37,928 nt of DNA from Desulfobacterales bacterium (GTDB taxonomy: Bacteria; Desulfobacterota; Desulfobacteria; Desulfobacterales; SpSt-501). Positions 26,897-36,050 of this stretch are shown here, one piece after another. A program made the position numbers and the translations under genes. Below the pieces are notes generated by a model that did not search any database, was not told the origin of the DNA, and saw only the letters and a program-made list of their open reading frames with translations. How positions within the stretch are numbered: the first letter of the stretch is position 1; the number at the start of each line of letters is the position of its first letter. The stretch is taken from assembly GCA_025454115.1 (NCBI GenBank), contig JALOPB010000017.1, forward strand, positions 1 to 37,928, in the 5' to 3' direction.

Positions 26897-29452
26897 CTAC
26901 TCGGAGGCCCAGGTGAGCAGGCCGGGTGTATTTTTCAACCACGGATCGCCTTTCGGCGTTGCTCGGACTGAAAAACCGAAGCGGCCCGCGGCATCGCAAG
27001 TCAAGGTGCTGCTGAAAATATATCGGCCATGGCCGAGATCCTCCACTACGTCCATGGGAATCACCCGACTTTCCGCCAGCTCCGTGAAGCTCTTGTAAAG
27101 GCCGACGTACAGCTCGATATCGACTTCCTCCGGCCGCAGCTCGCCAAGAACAACTTCGGTCGTCACCTGAAAGGTATCTCCTACCCGCTGTGCGCCACGG
27201 GTTTTCCGCACCGGAGCACCGACCTGAACCTCCTTCCACAAGGAGCTAACCCGTATCGCTTGGTCGGAGAACCGTTTGGCCGCCTCTGCATGATTCGCGC
27301 TGAGCTGGTCGTACCAGCTTGCGGCAGGCGCATACATGGTTTCGGCATAATCTCTGACCATGCGCAGGCTGCAGAAACCCTCCATGGCCATTTTTATTGA
27401 AGCCCTCATTTTTTCCAGCCAACGTTTGGGGAGATCACCGTTTTTGCGGTCATAAAAACAGGGCACGACTTCATTCTCAAGAATGTTGTAAAGGGCCTGG
27501 CTTTCCACGGCGTCCTGATACGCGTGATCTTCGTACTCCTCGCCGTGGCCGATGTTCCATCCCGTGGATTCGCGGTAGCCTTCGCACCACCAGCCGTCGA
27601 GGATACTGAAGTTGAGGGCGCCGTTGATGGCCGCCTTCATGCCCGACGTGCCGCAGGCTTCAAACGGCCGGCGGGGGGTGTTCAGCCAGACGTCCGACCC
27701 CTGCAGTAGATGGCGAGCCAGGTGCATGTCGTAATCCTCCAGGAAAACAAAGCGCTCACGCACGGCGGGGCGGTTGGCAAACTGGAACAGCTGCTTGATC
27801 AAATCCTTGCCTTCATTGTCCCGCGGGTGGGCCTTGCCGGCGAATATGAACTGGACCGGGCCGCTGGCATTATTGATGATAGCCTCCAGGCGCTGCGGGT
27901 CTTGAATGAGAAGGAAGGCACGCTTGTAAGTAGCGAATCGTCGGGCGAAAGAGATGGTCAGGATGTCCGGATCGAGCGCTTTTTCTACCGCTTCGAGAAT
28001 CTTGCGGGGAGCGTTGCGGCGCTGATACTGCCTAACCAGCTGTTCCCGGCAGGTGCGCACGAGACGCGAACGGTTCAGCTCATGGGCCCGCCACAGCTCT
28101 TCGCTGTATATTTCGTCGATACGCTTGATGTTGTCCGGGCGCTGCGACCCCAGAAACCAATCCGACCCGAGATAGCGGTCGAAGAGGTTTCCGAATTCAT
28201 GGGATACGAACGTGGCGATGTGCACGCCATTGGTAATGTGTGTAATCGGAATTTCCTCCACCGGCCGTCCCGGCCAGAGGTGCGCCCACATGCGCCGGGC
28301 AACGCTGCCGTGCAGCTGGCTGACGCCATTGCAATTGGCGGCCAGTTGTACGCCCAGGATAAACATCGAAAGCGGTCCGTTTTCAGGAGTTCCCCGCGCC
28401 TGGCCCCACGACAGCAGGTTTTGATCGGTAGTGCCTAGCCGATCGGCCAGGGGTTTCAGATAGGGTTTGACCATGTCCGCGGGGAATTCGTCGTGACCGG
28501 CGGCGACCGGCGTGTGCGTCGTGAAGACGGTGGTGCGCGGAATGATTTGCAGGGCAACATTCAAGCCGATTTTTTTCTCTTCAACGATCTGGGCCAGTCG
28601 TTCCAAGCCCGCAAATGCACAATGCCCCTCGTTCATGTGAACGACTTTGGGCTTGATCCCCATCGCCTGCAAGGCGCGCATACCACCGATGCCCAGCAGC
28701 ACCTCCTGGGCCAACCGGACCTTGGATTCAGCCGCATAAAGTCGTGCCGTGACTTCACGGTGCTCCGGTGGATTTTCCAGAATGTTGGTATCGAGCAAGA
28801 AAAGGGGCACGCGGCCGATGAGGATCCGCCAGACAATGGCGTGGATGGGACCGTCCGCGCCACGGATGTTTACCCGGACTTCATTTCCGGCTTCATCCCG
28901 CATGCGTTGGATCGGTAGACTGTAGAAATCGGTTTCCGGATAGGTTTCCTGTTGCCACCCCTCATGGTTGAGGAATTGGCGAAAATACCCCTGACGGTGC
29001 ATGAGCCCGACCCCCACCAGCGGCAGACCGGTGTTGGAAGCGGCCTTCAAGTGGTCCCCGGCCAGGATGCCGAGACCGCCGGCGAATAAAGGCAGGCTTT
29101 CGTGCAGACCGAATTCCATGGAAAAATAAGCAATGCACTCACCCGGTGCAAACGGCATGTTGAAATTTATTTCGGGGTTGTTGACTCTTTTTTCAAACAG
29201 GCCCCGGACGCGTTCGAGGTGGCCGACATAGCTGGTGTCCCTGGAAAGCTTCTCCAGGCGGGCCTGGGGAACCCGGGTCAGAAACGGGATCGGGTTACGG
29301 CCGCACTCGGCCCACAGGCGGGGGTCGATACGCCGGAAGAGCTCAACCGCGTCCCGCGTCCAGCACCACCACATATTGTGAGACAGGGTCTCAAGAAAAG
29401 TAAGGTTTTCTGGAACGTTCGGCTGTACCTGGTAAGATTTGAAGCTTCGCAT
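26897..29452 (-). CDS. glgP: Alpha-glucan phosphorylase (GT35, TIGR02094 type)
   Basis: An 851-residue protein. The start MRSFKSYQVQPNVPENLTFLE, then FSMEFGLHESLPLFAGGLGILAGDHLK, and the PLP-binding segment EACGTSGMKAAINGALN with Lys606 are diagnostic of the alpha-glucan phosphorylase family found in Thermotoga, archaea and many anaerobes rather than the E. coli GlgP subtype. It releases glucose-1-phosphate from glycogen or maltodextrins. A C-terminal beta-rich domain (about 740-851) follows the catalytic core. It is 133 nt downstream of the debranching enzyme gene and 26 nt before glgA. Confidence 0.93.
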   Translation of the reverse strand: MRSFKSYQVQPNVPENLTFLETLSHNMWWCWTRDAVELFRRIDPRLWAECGRNPIPFLTRVPQARLEKLSRDTSYVGHLERVRGLFEKRVNNPEINFNMPFAPGECIAYFSMEFGLHESLPLFAGGLGILAGDHLKAASNTGLPLVGVGLMHRQGYFRQFLNHEGWQQETYPETDFYSLPIQRMRDEAGNEVRVNIRGADGPIHAIVWRILIGRVPLFLLDTNILENPPEHREVTARLYAAESKVRLAQEVLLGIGGMRALQAMGIKPKVVHMNEGHCAFAGLERLAQIVEEKKIGLNVALQIIPRTTVFTTHTPVAAGHDEFPADMVKPYLKPLADRLGTTDQNLLSWGQARGTPENGPLSMFILGVQLAANCNGVSQLHGSVARRMWAHLWPGRPVEEIPITHITNGVHIATFVSHEFGNLFDRYLGSDWFLGSQRPDNIKRIDEIYSEELWRAHELNRSRLVRTCREQLVRQYQRRNAPRKILEAVEKALDPDILTISFARRFATYKRAFLLIQDPQRLEAIINNASGPVQFIFAGKAHPRDNEGKDLIKQLFQFANRPAVRERFVFLEDYDMHLARHLLQGSDVWLNTPRRPFEACGTSGMKAAINGALNFSILDGWWCEGYRESTGWNIGHGEEYEDHAYQDAVESQALYNILENEVVPCFYDRKNGDLPKRWLEKMRASIKMAMEGFCSLRMVRDYAETMYAPAASWYDQLSANHAEAAKRFSDQAIRVSSLWKEVQVGAPVRKTRGAQRVGDTFQVTTEVVLGELRPEEVDIELYVGLYKSFTELAESRVIPMDVVEDLGHGRYIFSSTLTCDAAGRFGFSVRATPKGDPWLKNTPGLLTWASE

Positions 29453-29530
29453 AAATTTTAGATCCGGTTCCCCATTAGAGTTTTTATGGTTGATAACGAT
29501 GCTTAATGCTGCATTCTCGATCGGACTAAA

Positions 29531-29540
29531 CCTGATCAGG
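29531..29540. repeat. Perfect 10-bp palindrome between debranching enzyme and phosphorylase genes
   Basis: CCTGATCAGG lies in the 133-nt gap upstream of glgP. A possible operator for an internal promoter of the operon; no further copy was noticed. Confidence 0.25.
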
Positions 29541-29585
29541 ATATAAGCCTATTCTAAAAAAATCAATACGTTCAGAGAGCGTAAG

Positions 29586-32500
29586 CTATCGCGACAATTT
29601 AAGCCACACACGTACCCATTCGCTGACGCCCCAGGCCTGGGCGTCGCAGCCGCGGGCGGTATGAGGGTAATCGCCGTCCAGGATTTCCGGGAGTTGACCC
29701 AGGCAGCCGGATTCCAGCAAGCCGATGCTGCTGGTAAGCCAGGACAGAGCGGTGTGCCTTCCGGGTTCTCCATAGGCAAGCGCCCATGCCTCGCAGTATG
29801 CCGGGAACGGCCAGGTCCAGGCCGTGCCGTTGTGATACGCCGGTTTGCGGCGGGTGTCCTCATCGCCACAGTAGGCTCCCCAGTAAGGGCGGTACGGGTC
29901 GTTGAGCGCTGAGCCGTTGTGTTGGATGGTAATCGGATAGTTAACGGGTCGGTCGGCCAGGCTGCGAATGGCCCCCGGGACCAGGAGCTCTTCGCAGGCC
30001 GCAAGGATGCGGCGCATGTGATCCGTTGTGTCGATCACTCCAAGGGTGATGGCCAGCAACTGGTTGGGCCGCAGCGCATCGTCCGGCCGGGCCGAATGCG
30101 CCGGCTGACCGGGGTCGGCATGCAGGCAGTCGGACAGGCACCCCGCCTCCGGCTGCCAGAAAAACCGCAGGAGTGATTCCCGCACTTGTTGGGCCAGCGC
30201 TTGCCACCGGGAGCGTTCCTTTTTTTCGATCCTGGACAGGAAGGCCAAGGCCGTATGCCAGAACACCTGGATTTCGACCGGATAGCCTTGCCGTGGGCTG
30301 CCGGCGGGAAAGTTGGTATCCATCCAGGTAAAGTGTGATGGGCTGAAGACCAGCCCGGACTCGGGGTCCATTCGTACACCGTTCGGCGTTCCGGCGATAT
30401 AGGAGCGGACGATCGAGCCGAGCACCTGTTTAACCCGGCGTCCGCCGCAGTCGCTTTTTAGGAATCCGTCATTGCCCTCGGCCGCAGCGAGGGCGGCGCA
30501 GGCCACGGCGAACCACAGCGGCGCATCCGAGGTGTCGCGGTTTCCGGCGTCGGTGCCTCGAATCATGTTGGGTAGGGTGCCGCGGCTTTCGTACTGTCCG
30601 AAGAGCTTCAACACGGCCCGTGCCGCTTCGAACCGCCCGGCTGCGATGAGGCCGCGCACGAAGATCAGTGAGTCTCGGCCCCAGTCGAGAAACCAGGGGT
30701 AGCCGGCAATGACGGTCCTCAGGTCTCCGCGGGCGACCACGTAATCGTCCAGCGTGGTGAGCATCAGCTCGATCGGTTTGCTCACGGGCGGCGTGTGGTT
30801 TTCCGCCGGTGCGCTCCCGGATGGCGCATCCATCGTCTGCGGTGAGGCGGTCGCCGCTGCCCGGCCGCTCAGGCTGACGGTTTCACCGCCGTGCAGGTTG
30901 ATTTCAAAATATCCCGGACTGAACAGGTCGCCGTGCGGGTCCTGGCCGCGTTCGGCGTCCTGAAGGTGATGAATCATGTAGCACCACTCCGCTTCCGGCG
31001 CGAAACGGCCGGCGCTGGTTGTTACGCTCAAGCTATGTTGCGCATCGGGGCAAAAGACAAATCCGTTGGGCGCTGGTCGGACCGCTGCGCGAAACTGATG
31101 TTCGGGTCCGCTAAACGCCTTGGTGGTGTCATGGAAGCTACGGTTTTCAATATCGGGTCGCAGGATCAGGCGCACCGGCGTGGCGTCTGCCAGCCGGGCG
31201 GGGTCGTCACCGGCGCGGTGACGGGTGAAGACCATGCGCAGCGAATTATGTCCGGGAACCATTTGCATCTCCGCCGTCAGCTGCACGTGCTGCCCCTGGC
31301 CGCTGGGGATTTTGTAGCGCCAACTGCCGGACTTGGCTTCTCGTAGGGTGAAGGCCTGCAGGCAGTCTAGATTGATGTCCTGGGAAAAGCCCTGATATAC
31401 CAGCCAGGCTCGGCAGCGCGTGAACATGACCCAGCGGTCCTCCGGGAAATCCGGATTGAAGTTGGCCGCCAGCAGGGCATCGTAACGGCTGGCCAGCGTA
31501 CCCCAGGCGACCGGAGTGCGCAGCATGGCTCCGCGGCCGTTTGTAGACAAAAAGTGCATTGGTTCCTTCAGGAATTCGGATCGGCCGAAAACCCGCCGCA
31601 CGTAGGCATCCTCGGCGCGCGGTAGCTGGAGCAGGGCTGCCAGTGCGTGTTGGGTACCGGTTGGCGTGTGCATAGCCAGTTTCAGCGACAGCGGGCGAAG
31701 ATGCTTCGGTGATCGTCGAGGAAGAAACAGACAAAACCGGGTGCCGTCCGCGCTGGGCAGGCTGTTTTCAACCGCTAAGGTACGGTCATTTTCCACCAGA
31801 CACGCCCGGAATCCGTGCTCGGAGGTGACCATTAAAAAATGGCCGGGCGGAATCATGACCGCCCTCCGCAAGTCGTGTGGCCACCGCCACCGGACGACTC
31901 TGCTTTCCTGGCCGAACGGGTTGAGTTCGGCGCAAAACTCAACGGCGTTTCCGCGCAGCTGCCCGGCGGCGCGTTGCACATCGATCTGTTCAAGGTCCTG
32001 CGAGCCGCGGTAAAAGGCGATAACCTGGAGCGCTTTTGCCTGGAGACGCTGCAACTCAATCCGTGGCGGCACGGCAAAGGGGTCGGAGGGCAACGCGGCC
32101 AACAGGTCCAGGTCGTGCGGATCCGGGCTCAGGCACATGACCTGGCCGGGTTCCAGGGGGCAGGCGCAAAGACCGTTACGCTCGATCACCTCCACCGTTT
32201 TCCCGGTGAGCAAGTCGGTGAGCCGCTCGTTCCGGAAGTCGGCCGCCTCCGGGCTCCAGGCGGCCGTTGTTGCCTGTTCAGGATCGAGGTTGACGGGAAT
32301 GATCAGGCGTGTGCCCGAGGGCGGGTGATGGCGCTGGATCACGATCTGGTTGCCGGCATCCTGCTCGATAAGCCTTATTTCGGCGTGGTCATGGAAGGCA
32401 GGGTGGTATTTGAGCAGATGCGATAGACGACGGATCTCCGCCACCTGGTTGATCGCAGCGCCCCAGTTCAGCGGACGCGCTTCATGTACGCTGATCTTAT

Positions 32501-33875
32501 CGACGGATAGCCATTCGACACCGTTGGCAAACCCGAAAGCACCCGAATGCGAGGCGAGCGCGCACAATGCCGTGCGCATCCGGGCGTAGACCGCAGATTT
32601 GGAAGCCAGCCGGAGGTTGTCGTGGGTCTCGGCGAAATGCACCGTGATGCCGTCGCTCCCGGCTATGTCGATCGCCTCCGGCAGGTAGTGCTCGATCTGG
32701 CCGCGGTCGTAGTTTTGAAACAGTTCAGAATAGGCCCAGTTCAGATTGGCGGTGTCGAGCAATTGGCGGGTGACCGAAATTTTGCCGCCCAGTCCTTCTA
32801 GCAGAAAGGTCGTGTCCGGATACTGCTCCCGCACCCGGGCGACGATATATTTCCAGGCTGCATGCGGAACCATGTAGCCCGCGTCGCAGCGAAAGCCGTC
32901 TACCCCGCGGCGACACCAGGTGAGGAATACCTCGGCCATGAACTGCCAAAGTTCCTCATGGCGATAGTCGAGCTTGGTGAGATCCTCCCACTGCACCCCC
33001 CAGGCGCCTGGGACTTCGATGCGTCCTTCGGGTGTGCGGACGAGCCATTCCGGGTGGTTTACGTGCAGGTTGGCGGCCCAGCCGGTGTGATTGATGGCGA
33101 TGTCCAGAAAAATCCGGGCGTTGCGGCGGTGCAGGGCGTCCACCAGTTCGATGAACTGTTCCATCGGGGTTGCCTTGGGGTCGAAAACGGCGAGAGCTGG
33201 GTCGACTCCGCGGAAACTGAGGGCAGCATAAGGGCTGCCGAAGCGTCCCATTCGACCATAAGTGGTGGGAGTGGGGTGGATCGGCAGCAGCATGAGAATG
33301 CGGCAACCGAGCTGGCCGACGATGAAGTCCAGCTCGGCGATAAGGTCACGAAACGTCCCCGAAGGCGGGATCACAGTATAGCGGGCGGCATCGAGAACTT
33401 GCAGGCACATTTCGCCGGGTGGCTCCAGGGGCGAAACGCCGGCCTTGTTTGGTCCGAATTGACGCACAAAAGCGTTGTAGATGATGTTCGCGCAGCAGGA
33501 CTCCGCCGGCTCGACGTTTAACACCGTATTGGCGCCGGGGGGCCAGAGGGGGGAGGATTCACTCTGTCTCAGGAAGAAGCACTTGGCTTCAAAATGGCCG
33601 ACTTCGCACAGCGCCAGTCGAGCCTCAAAGCGGTCTTCGGCAACCTGGCGCATGGGCATATCGAACCAGTCGCGGCCCAGCGGGGTTTCATGAAAATGGA
33701 CGCTGCGGATGATCTCCGTGCGGGTGGTGTCGGCATGGCCGATATTGGTGCGGATCCATGCCGAACCGTTCAATCCGCCCCGCACGCTCAGCGTGAAAAG
33801 GATGCTGTCCCCGCAGAAGTAGACTCCCTTGCTGCCGGGTGCCGGCTCCTGGATGAGCGCATCGGAATGCTGCAT
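29586..33875 (-). CDS. Bifunctional glycogen debranching enzyme: GH13 amylase-like plus GH133 amylo-1,6-glucosidase
   Basis: About 1429 residues. After an N-terminal beta domain, a GH13 barrel (about 150-500) has all three catalytic residues: Asp331 (GFRCDAGYMVP), Glu360 (FLLEGLGG) and Asp419 (AETHDNLRLA). A long middle region (500-1030) is beta-rich. The C-terminal third is a GH133/GDE_C (alpha/alpha)6 domain: AGYPWFLDWGRDSLIFVRGL, then RGTDAGNRDTSDAPLWFAVA, and YHNGTAWTWPFPAYCEA. The layout parallels the two-activity eukaryotic debranching enzyme (4-alpha-glucanotransferase plus 1,6-glucosidase). ATG 33875 has GGAG 6 nt upstream; a GTG at 33908 is in frame but less likely. First gene of the glycogen operon. 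Confidence 0.88.
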   Translation of the reverse strand: MQHSDALIQEPAPGSKGVYFCGDSILFTLSVRGGLNGSAWIRTNIGHADTTRTEIIRSVHFHETPLGRDWFDMPMRQVAEDRFEARLALCEVGHFEAKCFFLRQSESSPLWPPGANTVLNVEPAESCCANIIYNAFVRQFGPNKAGVSPLEPPGEMCLQVLDAARYTVIPPSGTFRDLIAELDFIVGQLGCRILMLLPIHPTPTTYGRMGRFGSPYAALSFRGVDPALAVFDPKATPMEQFIELVDALHRRNARIFLDIAINHTGWAANLHVNHPEWLVRTPEGRIEVPGAWGVQWEDLTKLDYRHEELWQFMAEVFLTWCRRGVDGFRCDAGYMVPHAAWKYIVARVREQYPDTTFLLEGLGGKISVTRQLLDTANLNWAYSELFQNYDRGQIEHYLPEAIDIAGSDGITVHFAETHDNLRLASKSAVYARMRTALCALASHSGAFGFANGVEWLSVDKISVHEARPLNWGAAINQVAEIRRLSHLLKYHPAFHDHAEIRLIEQDAGNQIVIQRHHPPSGTRLIIPVNLDPEQATTAAWSPEAADFRNERLTDLLTGKTVEVIERNGLCACPLEPGQVMCLSPDPHDLDLLAALPSDPFAVPPRIELQRLQAKALQVIAFYRGSQDLEQIDVQRAAGQLRGNAVEFCAELNPFGQESRVVRWRWPHDLRRAVMIPPGHFLMVTSEHGFRACLVENDRTLAVENSLPSADGTRFCLFLPRRSPKHLRPLSLKLAMHTPTGTQHALAALLQLPRAEDAYVRRVFGRSEFLKEPMHFLSTNGRGAMLRTPVAWGTLASRYDALLAANFNPDFPEDRWVMFTRCRAWLVYQGFSQDINLDCLQAFTLREAKSGSWRYKIPSGQGQHVQLTAEMQMVPGHNSLRMVFTRHRAGDDPARLADATPVRLILRPDIENRSFHDTTKAFSGPEHQFRAAVRPAPNGFVFCPDAQHSLSVTTSAGRFAPEAEWCYMIHHLQDAERGQDPHGDLFSPGYFEINLHGGETVSLSGRAAATASPQTMDAPSGSAPAENHTPPVSKPIELMLTTLDDYVVARGDLRTVIAGYPWFLDWGRDSLIFVRGLIAAGRFEAARAVLKLFGQYESRGTLPNMIRGTDAGNRDTSDAPLWFAVACAALAAAEGNDGFLKSDCGGRRVKQVLGSIVRSYIAGTPNGVRMDPESGLVFSPSHFTWMDTNFPAGSPRQGYPVEIQVFWHTALAFLSRIEKKERSRWQALAQQVRESLLRFFWQPEAGCLSDCLHADPGQPAHSARPDDALRPNQLLAITLGVIDTTDHMRRILAACEELLVPGAIRSLADRPVNYPITIQHNGSALNDPYRPYWGAYCGDEDTRRKPAYHNGTAWTWPFPAYCEAWALAYGEPGRHTALSWLTSSIGLLESGCLGQLPEILDGDYPHTARGCDAQAWGVSEWVRVWLKLSR

Positions 33876-33965
33876 CATGATCTCCGATCGGTTGAACTGA
33901 GGGTCCACAAACCAACAAGATCAAATGTAGACCTGTCTTGAAGAGCAGATAATTGTTCAGTCTAG

Positions 33966-33989
33966 ATTAGATTAGCTTAAAAATCTAAT
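33966..33989. promoter_or_regulatory. Inverted repeat in the divergent promoter region of the glycogen operon
   Basis: ATTAGATT (33966-33973) and AATCTAAT (33982-33989) form a perfect 8-bp inverted repeat with an 8-nt spacer, about 90 nt upstream of the debranching enzyme start and 140 nt upstream of the DUF2914 gene. An operator for one or both transcripts is plausible. Confidence 0.4.
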
Positions 33990-34127
33990 GGAAAAAAGCG
34001 CTAACAGGGGGATTTTCTCTTGCAAAATAAAAAAAGGACGCTAAGCTGAAAACAAGGATTTACGGTTGAAAACTGCGCCCAGTGGCACCTGGAGAGGCGC
34101 TCCACGCTGGAGAGCAGGAGGACTCGA

Positions 34128-34565
34128 TTGGTTCGAAAATTCTGTTTGGCTTTGGGAGTATGGTGGCTCTTTTGGTCGGGCGGGGCCGCGGCGGTTCAGG
34201 CTCAGGCCCCGCCCAAGGGCGGGGCGAATTCCGGCACTGCCAAGCTGGCCCTGGTGCAGGCGCTGGTTTGCGAGGACGTAAAGGAGGGGATTCCATCCAA
34301 TCCGGCCATTGCATTTTCCATCTCCGTCGGTAAGATTTATTGCTACACGTTGTTCGACCATATCACGGAGGACACCGTCGTTTATCACCACTGGTTTTTT
34401 CGAGACAAGCCCAGCGCCCGGATCCGGCTTGCCGTCAAGCATCCGCGCTGGAGCACGTTCAGCAGCATTCAGTTGCGGGAGGCCGATAAGGGCCCCTGGC
34501 GTGTGGAAATCATCGACGCCGGAGGCCGCCTTTTAAAAAATTTGCGCTTCAGCGTGACGGATTAG
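34128..34565 (+). CDS. Exported DUF2914 protein
   Basis: A 145-residue protein with a signal peptide (residues 1-26: KFCLALGVWWLFWSGGAAAVQAQ). Residues 40-145 form a DUF2914 domain: YCYTLFDHI, VYHHWFFRDKPSARIRLAV, PRWSTFSSIQL, WRVEIIDAGGRLLKNLRF. The domain is beta-rich and often extracytoplasmic; its ligand is unknown. The start is an unusual TTG (34128) supported by a strong AGGAGG at 34116-34121. It ends 6 nt before the diadenylate cyclase gene and is probably co-transcribed with it. Its TTG start would keep translation low. Confidence 0.8.
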   Translation: MVRKFCLALGVWWLFWSGGAAAVQAQAPPKGGANSGTAKLALVQALVCEDVKEGIPSNPAIAFSISVGKIYCYTLFDHITEDTVVYHHWFFRDKPSARIRLAVKHPRWSTFSSIQLREADKGPWRVEIIDAGGRLLKNLRFSVTD

Positions 34566-34571
34566 GCTTCG

Positions 34572-36008
34572 ATGGAAAAAGTGCTCCAATTCTTATCGGG
34601 CTTCCGCTGGCAGGATGTCGTCGACATCGGGTTGAACAGCTACATCTTGTTTCGCTTTTATGTTCTCTTCCGCGGTACGTACGTGTTCCGAGTTCTCATC
34701 GGCCTGACCATGCTGTGGTTTTTCCAGCAGATGGCCTCCTTCATGGGTCTGATCGTCACCAGCTGGGTGGTACAGGGCATCGTCGCCGTGGCGGCCCTGA
34801 TCATCGTTGTGGTCTTCCGAAATGAAATCCGCAGCGTGCTCCAGGCGCGAAACTTCAGAACCATTTTCTGGGGTTTTACCTCGAAGACCCGCATCGCGCC
34901 CATTGACATCATTGCTGAAAGCGCTTTTGAGCTGGCCCGTCGTCGGCACGGTGCCTTGATCGTCATCCCCGGGGAGGAAGACATTCAGGAGATGATCCAG
35001 AGCGGCGTCGCCTGGAACGGGGATATCTCCCGAGAGATGATCTTGAGCGTTTTCTACCCGGACAACCCCGTCCACGATGGGGCGGCTGTCATTGAAAGCG
35101 ATCGGGTCGCCCGGGTGGGAGTCATTCTGCCCCTGTCGCGGCGGGAGGACCTCCCGTCTTACCTGGGCACCCGGCATCGGGCCGCCCTCGGTCTTGCGGA
35201 AGCCACCGACTCCCTGGTAATCGTCGTTTCCGAGCAAAGGGGCGAGGTGAGCGTTGCTAAGGGGGTGCGGCTTCAGGCAATCGGCAGCCCGCGCCAATTG
35301 GCCGAGAAACTGGAGGAGCATTTCGGGGTTGCCGACGAGCAGAGCCTGCCCGCCAAAAGAGAACGCGTGGAGGTCACCACTGCGGCTCTGGTGTCATTGC
35401 TGTTCATCACCGGATTTTGGTTCAGCATCTCCCGCGGCCTGGAAACCCTGGTCACGTTCGATGTTCCGATCGAGTACCAGAACCGCAACCCCAACATGGA
35501 AATCGTGCATGCCTCGGTAAACGCTGTCCGCCTGAACTTGAGCGGGTCAGGCACGCTGGTCAAGTCTACGCGCCCGGACCAGGTCCGGGTGAAACTGGAT
35601 CTGAGCACGGCCGCTGTCGGCCAGAACGACTTTGCGATTACCGCCGGCAACATCAGTCTTCCGCCCGGTCTGGCGCTTAAAAACGTCAACCCACAAAACA
35701 TCATTGTGGATCTGGATATCACTGTGCGGAAGGATTTGCCGGTACAGGTCGACTGGGCTGGACGGCTTTCGGAGAACCTGATTCTGGCCGAAGCCACGGT
35801 GGACCCGTCGCGGGTGGAGATTGCCGGCGGCAAGCGCGTCCTCGAAAACCTGCAGACCATCTATACCGAGAAAGTCCCGCTGGACCGGCTCAGGGAAGGT
35901 GCCGGCGTGATTGAGGTGCCGCTCGCCATCCAGCCCGCTTCCCTTAAAGCCGCCTCGGGGTCGAATGAAAAGGTTGCCGTCAAGTATCTCACTCGCAAAC
36001 GCGAGTAG
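34572..36008 (+). CDS. cdaA: Membrane diadenylate cyclase CdaA fused to YbbR (CdaR-like) domains
   Basis: A 478-residue protein. Residues 20-82 are three transmembrane helices. Residues 85-255 are a DAC (DisA_N) domain with both catalytic motifs: DGA (169-171, in NPVHDGAAVI) and RHR (201-203, in GTRHRAALGLAEATDSLVI). Residues 264-286 are a further transmembrane helix (TTAALVSLLFITGFWF), followed by about two YbbR domains (290-475), which would be periplasmic. In Firmicutes, CdaA and its YbbR-domain regulator CdaR are separate proteins encoded side by side; here they are one chain. It makes c-di-AMP from two ATP. Good ORF integrity, weak ribosome site, coupled to the DUF2914 gene upstream. Confidence 0.9.
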   Translation: MEKVLQFLSGFRWQDVVDIGLNSYILFRFYVLFRGTYVFRVLIGLTMLWFFQQMASFMGLIVTSWVVQGIVAVAALIIVVVFRNEIRSVLQARNFRTIFWGFTSKTRIAPIDIIAESAFELARRRHGALIVIPGEEDIQEMIQSGVAWNGDISREMILSVFYPDNPVHDGAAVIESDRVARVGVILPLSRREDLPSYLGTRHRAALGLAEATDSLVIVVSEQRGEVSVAKGVRLQAIGSPRQLAEKLEEHFGVADEQSLPAKRERVEVTTAALVSLLFITGFWFSISRGLETLVTFDVPIEYQNRNPNMEIVHASVNAVRLNLSGSGTLVKSTRPDQVRVKLDLSTAAVGQNDFAITAGNISLPPGLALKNVNPQNIIVDLDITVRKDLPVQVDWAGRLSENLILAEATVDPSRVEIAGGKRVLENLQTIYTEKVPLDRLREGAGVIEVPLAIQPASLKAASGSNEKVAVKYLTRKRE

Positions 36009-36050
36009 GACGGCGAAATGATGCCACCCCTCAGTATCCGAAGAAGGGGG

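Noticed and set aside
26871-27239. N-terminal extension of glgA by 123 codons
   Set aside because: It lies antisense-free but within glgP coding sequence on the same strand in another frame; the GT5 fold starts at ATG 26870, which has a good ribosome site.
36009-36050. Intrinsic terminator between the cyclase and pyrophosphorylase genes
   Set aside because: CCCCT and AGGGG can pair, but the stem is short, the loop is long and no T-tract follows in either direction.
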